10,481 nucleotides of DNA. Origin: JBGTCD01 sp041749015. Lineage in GTDB: Bacteria; Bacteroidota; Bacteroidia; Cytophagales; Cyclobacteriaceae. Shown here piece by piece: positions 1 through 5,766 of this stretch. A model generated the notes under the pieces. That model did not search any database, had not been told where the DNA came from, and saw only the letters and a list, made by a program, of their open reading frames with translations. The DNA lies in contig JBGTCD010000122.1 in NCBI GenBank assembly GCA_041749015.1, positions 1 to 10,481 on the forward strand, given 5' to 3'. Position numbers and translations under genes: made by a program. Within the stretch, counting starts at the first letter, position 1; every line of letters begins with the position of its first letter.

Positions 1-22
1 GAGGACTTTTTAGATTAGACTA

Positions 23-928
23 ATGAATATGGATAATTTTGAAAAAATAGAAGGTTATCTGACCAACACATTGAGTGCCCCGGAACGGGAAGCATTTGAG
101 AAGGAATTATTTTCAAATTCCGAGTTAAAACAGGAAATGGAAATACAGGAAGCCATCATCGATCAACTCGGTGCGGCCAGAACTGCCCAACTCAAAACCA
201 TGCTTAACAACGTACCAGTAGGAGGTTCTCCCCTATCATGGTCATCTGGCACTATTATCAAAGGTGTTGGCCTCGCCATATTGGGAAGTGCCATCATCTA
301 TACGGCAGTGAATTTCTGGCCAGGACAGGGAGGGCAAAATGCTGCCCCCATCCAGGATACTGAAGAAATAATGATTACTGATTTGAAGGATTCCGAAATA
401 TCCGATCAGATAACAGAAGAATCTGAATCCAGGCCAACGACTGATCAGGATAAGGGTGACTCGGAAATGACTGAGGAGCCAACTAAAAAAATAACTCCAT
501 CGACCCAGGAAAAAGACGATACTAGAAAAGAAATGCCAGACATTAAGGTAATAGTGCCTCAGATTGATATGGCCGAGGCAGAAGAGGAACTGGGTGTCGA
601 TATGGGTTCCAATGAGCCTATGGCAGATCCCATCTTAAGAAGCACAGAAATCAGTGCTCCAGAAATGGAGATTTTTACCAGAGAAAACCATCCGGATTTT
701 AATTTCCACTACAGGGTGCTTCAAGATAATTTGTATCTGTACGGTCCCTTTGAAAAGGATCTGTATGAAATACTCGAAATCATCTCAGCAGAAGAGAAAA
801 CTCTGATTCTTTATTATAAAGAGCGGTATTACGTCCTTGATGTCAACCAATCCAAGATCACGCCATTGGACCATATTAAGGATCGCAAACTCCGGCAAAA
901 GCTGAGTGATCTGAGAAACAAGCAATAA
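23..928 (+). CDS. Single-pass membrane protein resembling Bacteroidota anti-sigma-like proteins
   Basis: The 301-residue product starts with a helical segment (residues 5-45, key stretch IEGYLTNTLSAPEREAFEKEL). This resembles the cytoplasmic N-terminus of Bacteroidota anti-sigma and related regulatory membrane proteins. One transmembrane helix follows at about residues 77-98. After it come a long acidic, Ser/Thr/Pro-rich linker (about 101-210) and a compact C-terminal domain (about 224-298) rich in Tyr and Leu. No zinc-binding His/Cys motif is visible, so this is not a classical ZAS protein. I do not recognise the C-terminal domain. The ATG overlaps a TAA at 21-23, so it may be coupled to an upstream gene ending there, perhaps a sigma factor, but that gene lies outside the window. 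A second in-frame ATG at 29 is an equally possible start. A strong terminator follows. The membrane topology is well supported; the anti-sigma role is inference. Confidence 0.6.
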   Translation: MNMDNFEKIEGYLTNTLSAPEREAFEKELFSNSELKQEMEIQEAIIDQLGAARTAQLKTMLNNVPVGGSPLSWSSGTIIKGVGLAILGSAIIYTAVNFWPGQGGQNAAPIQDTEEIMITDLKDSEISDQITEESESRPTTDQDKGDSEMTEEPTKKITPSTQEKDDTRKEMPDIKVIVPQIDMAEAEEELGVDMGSNEPMADPILRSTEISAPEMEIFTRENHPDFNFHYRVLQDNLYLYGPFEKDLYEILEIISAEEKTLILYYKERYYVLDVNQSKITPLDHIKDRKLRQKLSDLRNKQ

Positions 929-933
929 ACTCC

Positions 934-970
934 AATCCCCTGAAATTAATTTCAGGGGATTTTTTCTTTT
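934..970 (+). terminator. Rho-independent terminator after the anti-sigma-like gene
   Basis: A perfect inverted repeat with 14-nt arms (AATCCCCTGAAATT at 934-947 and its reverse complement at 948-961) is followed by a T-rich run to 970, broken by one C at 966. The GC-rich CCCCTGAAA/TTTCAGGGG core forms the stem, and the central AATT would open as the loop. It lies 6 nt after the stop at 928 and separates this gene from the ftsX operon. The palindrome has an A-run on its other side only weakly, so it acts mainly on the + strand. Confidence 0.9.
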
Positions 971-973
971 ATA

Positions 974-1003
974 TTCAGGCCCACCAATTTTTTGCTAAAT
1001 TTG
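974..1003 (+). promoter_or_regulatory. Bacteroidota-type promoter for the ftsX operon
   Basis: TAAATTTG at 996-1003 matches the Bacteroidota primary sigma factor -7 consensus TAnnTTTG exactly. The -33 element is poor: TTC at 974-976, instead of TTG, lies 19 nt upstream. Transcription would begin around 1007-1010, leaving only about 6-9 nt before the ftsX ATG at 1016, so the message would be nearly leaderless. Its place directly after a terminator and before a five-gene operon supports the call. Confidence 0.55.
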
Positions 1004-1015
1004 CAGGCATCTGAA

Positions 1016-1915
1016 ATGACGCAAAAGCAACCAAAATATCGTAAAAAGAAAAAACTGGGCAGTTATCAATATTTTAGCGTGATATTGAGTATTACCCTGG
1101 CCTTGTTCGTCATTGGTTTGTTTGGGCTCATTCTGGTGCATGCGCAAATGGCCACTAAAATGGTCCAGGAAAATATAGAGGTTCAATTGTACCTTCAAAA
1201 AAATGTATCGCAGAACCAGAAGATTCAAATCCAACAGACCCTGGCCACCAGGTCATATGCTGCAAAGAAGGGGAATCAAGCCGATCTAACTTTTATATCA
1301 AAAGAAGAGGCTGCGTCAACCTTTATCAAGGAAACTGGGGAAGATTTTGTTAGCTTCCTTGGCGAAAACCCATTGCGTGATGCTTATATCCTAAAAATTA
1401 ATCCTGAGTTTCATGAATCAGGGCAGCTCAAGGAAATCAAAAGTGAATTGGAGCAACTTTCAGGCGTTTTTGAGGTGGTATATCAGGAGAGCCTTGTAGA
1501 AGCCATTAATAAAAATATTGCCATTATCAGCCTGGTACTTGTAGGCATTGCTGCAGTGATGTTGCTGGCCATTGTGATTCTGATCAATAATACCATTAAG
1601 CTGGCCCTGTTTTCGCAGCGTTTTTTGATTCGCAGTATGCAATTAGTAGGGGCCAAATCAAGTTTTATACAAAAGCCCTTCTTATTGCGGGCTTTGCTTT
1701 ATGGGTTCATATCAGGGGTTTTAGCCTCAATTATGCTGTACAGCCTATTGCGCTATTTCAAATCACAAGTCACAGGTTTGGAAGGTCTGGTGTCGATGGA
1801 AAACCTGCTCATAATTTTTACGGGCATGTTATTCCTGGGAGCATTGATAGCACTTATCAGCACCTATAGAGCAATAAAAAAATATTTAGGGCTCTCATTA
1901 GATGAATTGTATTAA
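1016..1915 (+). CDS. ftsX: Cell division protein FtsX
   Basis: FtsX is the permease-like partner of the FtsE ATPase; together they couple the divisome to peptidoglycan hydrolase activation. The 299-residue product has the family layout: a short basic N-terminus (RKKKK), TM1 at about 20-43, a roughly 120-residue extracytoplasmic domain containing NPLRDAY (118-124), then TM2 (about 168-191), TM3 (about 222-246) and TM4 (about 263-283). The cytoplasmic stretch IRSMQLVGA followed by FIQKPF, between TM2 and TM3, is typical of FtsX. I chose the ATG at 1016. An in-frame TTG at 992 would add eight residues but lies against the promoter element at 996-1003. No ftsE is present in the window, so the ATPase must be encoded elsewhere. 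It is the first gene of the operon and is followed after 2 nt by a DUF3098 gene. Confidence 0.93.
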   Translation: MTQKQPKYRKKKKLGSYQYFSVILSITLALFVIGLFGLILVHAQMATKMVQENIEVQLYLQKNVSQNQKIQIQQTLATRSYAAKKGNQADLTFISKEEAASTFIKETGEDFVSFLGENPLRDAYILKINPEFHESGQLKEIKSELEQLSGVFEVVYQESLVEAINKNIAIISLVLVGIAAVMLLAIVILINNTIKLALFSQRFLIRSMQLVGAKSSFIQKPFLLRALLYGFISGVLASIMLYSLLRYFKSQVTGLEGLVSMENLLIIFTGMLFLGALIALISTYRAIKKYLGLSLDELY

Positions 1916-1917
1916 TT

Positions 1918-2133
1918 ATGAAGAATAAAGAAAATTTACCCTTCGGGAAAAAGAATTACGTTTTCATGCTTGCCGGATTGTTCTTAATTGTCCTGGGTTT
2001 TGTGATCATGGCAAGTGATTCCCATCCGCAGGGATTCGGATTTTTAGGCCTTACCCTTGGGCCCATCATTACCATGATTGGGTTCATTGTAGAGATCTAC
2101 GCCATTGTGGTAAAACCCGATCCTAAAAAATGA
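1918..2133 (+). CDS. DUF3098 family small membrane protein
   Basis: This 71-residue protein begins with a short polar stretch containing LPFGKKNYVFM, the recognisable start of DUF3098 proteins. TM1 (about 17-33) and TM2 (about 43-65) follow, separated by a short loop with DSHPQGFGF, and the tail is basic. The family has no assigned biochemical function that I know of. It is typically found in Bacteroidota between ftsX and uppP, as here. It begins 2 nt after ftsX and its stop overlaps the uppP start by 4 nt (ATGA), so it is almost certainly co-translated with both. A role in envelope growth or division is inferred from position only. Confidence 0.85.
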   Translation: MKNKENLPFGKKNYVFMLAGLFLIVLGFVIMASDSHPQGFGFLGLTLGPIITMIGFIVEIYAIVVKPDPKK

Positions 2134-2921
2134 GTCTAATTGAAGCCCTGATATTAGGACTAATACAGGGGCTTACCGAATTCCTTCCCGTAAGCAGCAG
2201 TGGGCATATTGCCCTTGGCTCGTATATTTTAGGGACTACTGCAGAGGAACCGCTACTCTTTACCATTTTGGTACATGGCGCCACCGCCCTGAGTACTATT
2301 GTAGTTTTCAGAAAGGATATTCTGGATATTTTAAAAGGATTATTTAAATTTCAATGGAATGAATCCCTTCAATTCACCCTGCTAATCCTGATCTCTTTGG
2401 TGCCTCTGGTGATCATTGGTTTACTATTTGAATCGACCATCGATGATTTATTTTCTGACAATCTAAGTTTGGTATCGGGTATGTTACTGGTTACTGCTTT
2501 ACTCCTGAGTCTTACCTATTTTAAACCCAATACCAGCGGGAAGATCAATTGGTGGAAGGCCTCTATTATTGGGATCGCACAGACCATCGCCATCCTGCCC
2601 GGTATATCCAGGTCCGGAGCCACCATCGCCACGGGCTTATATTTGAACGTTGATAAGGAAAAGGCTACCCGATTTTCATTCCTGATGGTATTGCCCGCCA
2701 TTCTCGGGGCTAGTTTCATTAAAACTATTGGATTAATAAAAACTCCTATTTCGAGTCCTGAGGAATACAGCCTGTTGCCTTTATTGGTTGGTTTTATAAG
2801 TGCCTTTATTGCCGGATGGTTTGCTTGCAAATGGATGATTAAAATTGTAAAAAATGGTAAGCTTGTTTATTTTGCCATATACTGCGCCATTGTAGGCACA
2901 ATAGGCCTGATCCTTTCATGA
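2130..2921 (+). CDS. uppP: Undecaprenyl-diphosphatase UppP (BacA family)
   Basis: UppP dephosphorylates undecaprenyl pyrophosphate to undecaprenyl phosphate at the cytoplasmic membrane, recycling the lipid carrier for peptidoglycan and other envelope polymers. The 263-residue product is mostly hydrophobic and has both diagnostic boxes: QGLTEFLPVSSSGH at residues 13-26 (catalytic Glu17, with Ser/His) and PGISRSG at 157-163 with the essential Arg161. Gln13 stands where E. coli has the first Glu of its EGLTEF motif; this is a common variant and not a sign of inactivity. Length is normal for the family (about 260-275). The ATG overlaps the preceding stop as ATGA, and the stop overlaps the truB start in the same way. 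Overexpression of this family gives bacitracin resistance in other bacteria. Confidence 0.95.
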   Translation: MSLIEALILGLIQGLTEFLPVSSSGHIALGSYILGTTAEEPLLFTILVHGATALSTIVVFRKDILDILKGLFKFQWNESLQFTLLILISLVPLVIIGLLFESTIDDLFSDNLSLVSGMLLVTALLLSLTYFKPNTSGKINWWKASIIGIAQTIAILPGISRSGATIATGLYLNVDKEKATRFSFLMVLPAILGASFIKTIGLIKTPISSPEEYSLLPLLVGFISAFIAGWFACKWMIKIVKNGKLVYFAIYCAIVGTIGLILS

Positions 2922-3598
2922 ATATGGCATCCATCAATAATAATGACCAGGGCATGGTATTGCTCATCGATAAGCCATTCCGATGGACCTCCTTTGACGT
3001 AGTGAAAAAGGTCAGAAATGCCATGAAAATCAAGAAGGTAGGCCATTCCGGCACTTTAGATCCCCTGGCGACAGGCCTGCTGATTCTTTGTACGGGACCA
3101 AAGACAAAAACCATCAATCAGATTCAGGATCAGGAAAAAGAATACCAGGGCACCTTTACTATCGGGGCCACTACCCCCTCCTATGATCTGGAAACTGAAA
3201 TTATAAACCTAAAGGAATACGGTCATATAACCACCGAGATGATCCACAAGGCTGCCGATCAATTTACCGGATGGCTTGACCAAATACCTCCTCAGCATTC
3301 CGCTATCAAAAAGGACGGACAAAGAGCTTATGTGGCTGCGAGGGCAGGAAAAGAAGTGGTGCTTGAGCCAAGAAAGGTGGAAATCAAGGTCTTTGAAATC
3401 ACAGCAGTGCGGCTTCCAGAAGTAGATTTTAGGGTGGTCTGTTCTAAAGGCACCTATATCCGCAGTCTGGCCAGGGATTTTGGAGAGCATCTGGGCACCG
3501 GTGCCTACCTTTCCGCATTAACAAGAGTGCGAATTGGTGCATATCATTTAGATAATGCCACCACAGTAGCCGCCTTCCTTGAAACCCTAAAATCCTGA
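2918..3598 (+). CDS. truB: tRNA pseudouridine(55) synthase TruB
   Basis: TruB isomerises U55 in the T-loop of tRNAs to pseudouridine and also helps tRNA folding. The 226-residue product begins its fold with LIDKPFRWTSFDVV (16-29) and has the catalytic motif GHSGTLDPLATGLL (42-55), with Asp48 as the nucleophile. KEYQGTFTIGATTPSYD follows, then the late motif GTYIRSLARDFGEHLG, both characteristic of the TruB family. The protein lacks a long C-terminal PUA extension, as in many bacterial short forms. The ATG at 2918 overlaps the uppP stop as ATGA; an alternative in-frame ATG at 2924 would shorten it by two residues. ribF follows after 4 nt, a pairing seen widely in bacteria. Confidence 0.95.
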   Translation: MNMASINNNDQGMVLLIDKPFRWTSFDVVKKVRNAMKIKKVGHSGTLDPLATGLLILCTGPKTKTINQIQDQEKEYQGTFTIGATTPSYDLETEIINLKEYGHITTEMIHKAADQFTGWLDQIPPQHSAIKKDGQRAYVAARAGKEVVLEPRKVEIKVFEITAVRLPEVDFRVVCSKGTYIRSLARDFGEHLGTGAYLSALTRVRIGAYHLDNATTVAAFLETLKS

Positions 3599-3602
3599 TC
3601 AT

Positions 3603-4532
3603 ATGAAAATCTATCATGGACTGGAGGATTTCACAAGATTGCAACAGGCAGTGGTGACCAGCGGAACCTTCGACGGGGTACATTTTGGGCATCAAAAGAT
3701 TCTTAATAAACTTAAAAGCATTTCTAAGGCTATTAAGGGTGAAACGGTATTGCTCACTTATTGGCCCCATCCCAGGCTGGTGCTGTACCCTGAGCGTGGT
3801 GATCTGAAATTATTGAATACTTTTGAGGAAAAAGCTGAGTTGCTTCGTGACCAAGGTGTCGATCATTTGATCAGGATTCCTTTTACAAAAGAATTTTCCA
3901 ATACCAGCTCCGAAGATTTCATCAGGAAAATTCTGGTGGACCAGATAGGCACTAAGGTATTGGTAATCGGCTATGACCATCGGTTTGGAAAAAACCGTGA
4001 GGGCAGCTTTGAGCATTTGAAGGAAAATTCTAAAACCTATGGATTTGAAGTCGAGGAGATCCCCAGACAAGACCTGGACAATATTGCCGTAAGTTCGAGT
4101 AAGATCCGGAAGGCTCTGGAAGTCGGTGATGCCAAAGCAGCTAAGGAACTACTGGGCAGGCCCTATGCCCTTACCGGCAGAGTAGTGAAGGGGGCCATGG
4201 TCGGCCGTTTGATTGGATTTCCTACAGCTAATATTGAAATAGAGTATGCATACAAGCTCATTCCTTCTGATGGGGCCTATGCCGTGCAGGTGATCAAGGA
4301 AGGCGAGGTAATGAAGGGGATGCTGAACATAGGGTACAGGCCTACTGTAGGTGGTAAATCACGAACTATAGAGGTGCATATATTTGATTTTGACCATGAT
4401 ATTTATGGAGAAAATCTAACCGTTGAATTTATCGATCAGATCAGACAGGAAATGCGCTTCCCTGATATTGAGTCCCTCAAAGAGCAACTAATTAAGGACC
4501 GCATTTTAGCAAAAAAGATCTTAAATCCTTAA
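3603..4532 (+). CDS. ribF: Bifunctional riboflavin kinase/FAD synthetase RibF
   Basis: RibF phosphorylates riboflavin to FMN and adenylylates FMN to FAD. In the 309-residue product the N-terminal FMN adenylyltransferase half (about 1-180) shows GTFDGVHFGH (21-30), the nucleotidyltransferase HxGH signature. It also has GYDHRFGK (123-130) and SSSKIRKAL (164-172). The C-terminal riboflavin kinase half (about 185-305) has GFPTAN (205-210), NIGYRPTV (242-249) and TIEVHIFDF with the likely catalytic Glu257. Both domains are complete and of normal length. It is the last gene of the tightly packed run; 28 nt separate it from scoA, with no visible hairpin, so read-through into scoA is possible. Confidence 0.96.
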   Translation: MKIYHGLEDFTRLQQAVVTSGTFDGVHFGHQKILNKLKSISKAIKGETVLLTYWPHPRLVLYPERGDLKLLNTFEEKAELLRDQGVDHLIRIPFTKEFSNTSSEDFIRKILVDQIGTKVLVIGYDHRFGKNREGSFEHLKENSKTYGFEVEEIPRQDLDNIAVSSSKIRKALEVGDAKAAKELLGRPYALTGRVVKGAMVGRLIGFPTANIEIEYAYKLIPSDGAYAVQVIKEGEVMKGMLNIGYRPTVGGKSRTIEVHIFDFDHDIYGENLTVEFIDQIRQEMRFPDIESLKEQLIKDRILAKKILNP

Positions 4533-4560
4533 CTTTCATCCCTATCCTATATTAAAGGTT

Positions 4561-5256
4561 ATGATCAATAAAGAAGTAAAAAATGCTGATGAGGCTGTAA
4601 GGGATGTTCACGATAATGCCGTGCTAATGCTAGGGGGATTTGGGCTGAGTGGTATCCCCGAAAACAGTATTGCAGCCTTGCTCAGGCTTGGAGTGAAGGG
4701 TCTGACTTGTATTTCAAATAATGCAGGTGTCGATGATTTCGGCATAGGCCTTATGTTAAAAACCCGACAGGTAAAAAAAATGATTTCCTCTTATGTCGGT
4801 GAGAATGCTGAGTTTGAAAGGCAGTTGTTATCCGGTGAGTTGGAGGTAGATCTCATCCCACAGGGTACGCTGGCGGAGCGAATCAGGGCAGGTGGTGCCG
4901 GTATTCCTGCTTTTTTCACTCCTGCCGGATACGGTACCGAGGTAGCTGAAGGTAAAGAAATCAGGGAGTTTCATGGTAAAAAATACCTCATGGAAGCCTG
5001 GCTGAGAGCCGATTTTTCACTTGTGAAAGCCTGGAAAGGCGATACGGCAGGCAATCTGATTTTCAAAGGCACTGCTCGGAATTTTAATCCTATGATGGCT
5101 GCCGCAGGTAAAGTTACCATTGCGGAGGTAGAAGAACTGGTGCCGGCTGGTGAATTGGATCCCAATATGGTGCATACGCCTGGGATTTATGTGCAGCGGA
5201 TTTATCAGGGCAAAGACTACGAAAAACGGATTGAGCATCGGACTGTAAGGGGTTGA
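4561..5256 (+). CDS. scoA: 3-oxoacid CoA-transferase subunit A
   Basis: This is the alpha subunit of a family I CoA-transferase that moves CoA between succinyl-CoA (or another acyl-CoA) and acetoacetate. The 231-residue product has the subunit A signature GGFGLSGIP (25-33). Other strongly conserved stretches are SNNAGVDDFGIG, ISSYVGENAEFERQ, QGTLAERIRAGGAGIPAFFTP, and LVKAWKGDTAGNL. Length is normal and the C-terminus ends in a typical EKRIEHRTVRG. The partner subunit starts at 5767; the two genes are usually adjacent, but here a repeat-flanked cassette lies between them, beginning directly at the stop codon. The sequence cannot separate a succinyl-CoA:3-ketoacid (sco) from an acetate CoA:acetoacetate (ato) enzyme; the high similarity to SCOT-type sequences favours sco. 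Confidence 0.93.
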   Translation: MINKEVKNADEAVRDVHDNAVLMLGGFGLSGIPENSIAALLRLGVKGLTCISNNAGVDDFGIGLMLKTRQVKKMISSYVGENAEFERQLLSGELEVDLIPQGTLAERIRAGGAGIPAFFTPAGYGTEVAEGKEIREFHGKKYLMEAWLRADFSLVKAWKGDTAGNLIFKGTARNFNPMMAAAGKVTIAEVEELVPAGELDPNMVHTPGIYVQRIYQGKDYEKRIEHRTVRG

Positions 5257-5306
5257 TTTGAAGATGATTCAATTTGAAGATGATCTAATTTGAAAATTTG
5301 AAGATG
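5257..5306 (+). repeat. Left TTTGAARA repeat array, 8-nt phased
   Basis: TTTGAARA occurs at 5257, 5273, 5289 and 5297, all in the same 8-nt phase. Between the first copies lie the spacers TGATTCAA (5265-5272) and TGATCTAA (5281-5288), so the first part is a 16-nt tandem repeat and the last two units are adjacent. The array starts immediately after the scoA stop codon and its final unit ends in ATG (5304-5306), which is the start codon of the IVP gene. The final 36 nt (5273-5308) match 5658-5693, on the other side of the gene, at 29 of 36 positions. Confidence 0.85.
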
Positions 5307-5657
5307 AGAAACGATAAAGAAAATATCATTGTAGATTTAAGTTTTCAATTTGCTCTTGAGATTGTCGATTTTACAGAAGAGATAAGGGAGACCAAACGAT
5401 TTAAATTAGCTGATCAGCTTTTTCGGTCTGGCACAAGCATTGGCGCTAATATACATGAAGCTCAAAATGCAGAGAGTAAAAAGGATTTTATACATAAACT
5501 GAAAATTGCCGCTAAAGAGGCGGATGAGACATCATTTTGGTTAAAACTTTGTGCTGAGTCAAAATATTTACCAGAGAATTAAAAACTCGAGGAACAGCTT
5601 GAATCAATCGTAAAGATCTTATCGAAGATAATTAGTACTGCGAAAAAAAGAAAATGA
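5304..5657 (+). pseudogene. Four-helix-bundle (23S rRNA intervening-sequence, IVP) protein, interrupted by one in-frame stop
   Basis: From the ATG at 5304, 92 codons run to a TAA at 5580-5582. The family core is clear: RSGTSIGANIHEAQNAESKK at residues 41-60, then DFIHKLKIAAKEADETSFWL, covering helices 2 and 3. Translation in the same frame beyond the stop gives KLEEQLESIVKILSKIISTA and a basic end, stopping at TGA 5655-5657. This is the expected fourth helix and would bring the protein to 117 residues, the usual family length. The defect is thus one nonsense codon in the loop before helix 4, without a frameshift. A 92-residue three-helix product could still be made from 5304-5582. Homologues are encoded in 23S rRNA intervening sequences of spirochaetes, and Avd of diversity-generating retroelements shares the fold. 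The molecular function is not established; RNA binding is a family-level suggestion. An upstream in-frame TTG at 5298 is an unlikely start. Confidence 0.8.
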
Positions 5658-5693
5658 TTTGAAAATGAATCGATTTGAAAATTTGAAAATGGG
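5658..5693 (+). repeat. Right direct copy of the TTTGAARA array
   Basis: TTTGAAAA occurs at 5658, 5674 and 5682, with the spacer TGAATCGA between the first two. This is the same order and spacing (16 then 8) as the last part of the left array. The copy starts right after the TGA that would end the uninterrupted IVP gene, so the gene is bracketed by direct repeats 385 nt apart (5273 to 5658). Confidence 0.85.
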
Positions 5694-5739
5694 TTCTAAT
5701 GTAGTATTCGAAATGAGGGCATTTTCAAATTATCAAATC
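5672..5739 (+). repeat. Inverted repeat/hairpin downstream of the IVP gene
   Basis: Arms 5672-5691 and 5720-5739 are complementary at 19 of 20 positions (mismatch A5679/A5732), with a 28-nt loop. The arms are AT-rich copies of the TTTGAAAA unit and its reverse complement. No T-tract follows, so this is unlikely to be an intrinsic terminator. It could act as an RNA-processing or end-stabilising structure between scoA and scoB. Confidence 0.75.
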
Positions 5740-5750
5740 TTCAAATTAAT
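5720..5750 (-). repeat. Inverted copy of the TTTGAARA array at the right edge
   Basis: Read on the + strand, TTTTCAAA (5722-5729), TTATCAAA (5730-5737) and TCTTCAAA (5738-5745) are three consecutive 8-nt units in reverse orientation, ending 21 nt before scoB. Their reverse complement matches both forward arrays, so the left array (5257-5306) and this one could pair across the whole cassette. Confidence 0.8.
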
Positions 5751-5766
5751 ACATTAAACAAAAAAA

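Larger units (their letters stand above)
5257..5750. mobile_element. Putative IVP cassette inserted between scoA and scoB
   Basis: This stretch of about 494 nt holds one four-helix-bundle (IVP-type) gene bordered by TTTGAARA repeat arrays: forward copies on both sides of the gene and an inverted copy at the outer right edge. It separates two CoA-transferase subunit genes that are normally contiguous, which suggests insertion. No transposase or reverse transcriptase is encoded, and I see no target-site duplication. If mobile, it is non-autonomous or relies on a mechanism not visible here. The boundaries are set by the outermost repeat copies. Treating it as mobile is inference from position, repeats and my recollection of similar repeat-flanked IVP genes in other Bacteroidota. 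Confidence 0.45.

Noticed and set aside
992..1015. Upstream TTG start adding eight residues to FtsX
   Set aside because: It lies next to and within the promoter -7 element (996-1003), and the extra residues do not resemble an FtsX N-terminus; the ATG at 1016 is better placed.
2166..2210. Loss of the first catalytic-box glutamate in UppP (Gln13)
   Set aside because: Gln at this position before GLTEF is a common variant in the family. The second Glu (17), the SSSGH box and Arg161 are intact, so there is no reason to suspect an inactive enzyme.
5304..5657. Diversity-generating retroelement accessory gene (Avd-like)
   Set aside because: The fold is shared with Avd, but there is no reverse transcriptase, template repeat or variable repeat in the window. 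The sequence looks like the general IVP family.
5672..5739. Intrinsic terminator between scoA and scoB
   Set aside because: The stem is almost entirely A/T, with a 28-nt loop and no T-tract after it, so it lacks the features of a rho-independent terminator.
5257..5750. CRISPR array
   Set aside because: The units are 8-16 nt, directly adjacent or with 8-nt spacers, and appear in both orientations. There are no uniform spacers of about 30 nt and no cas genes.
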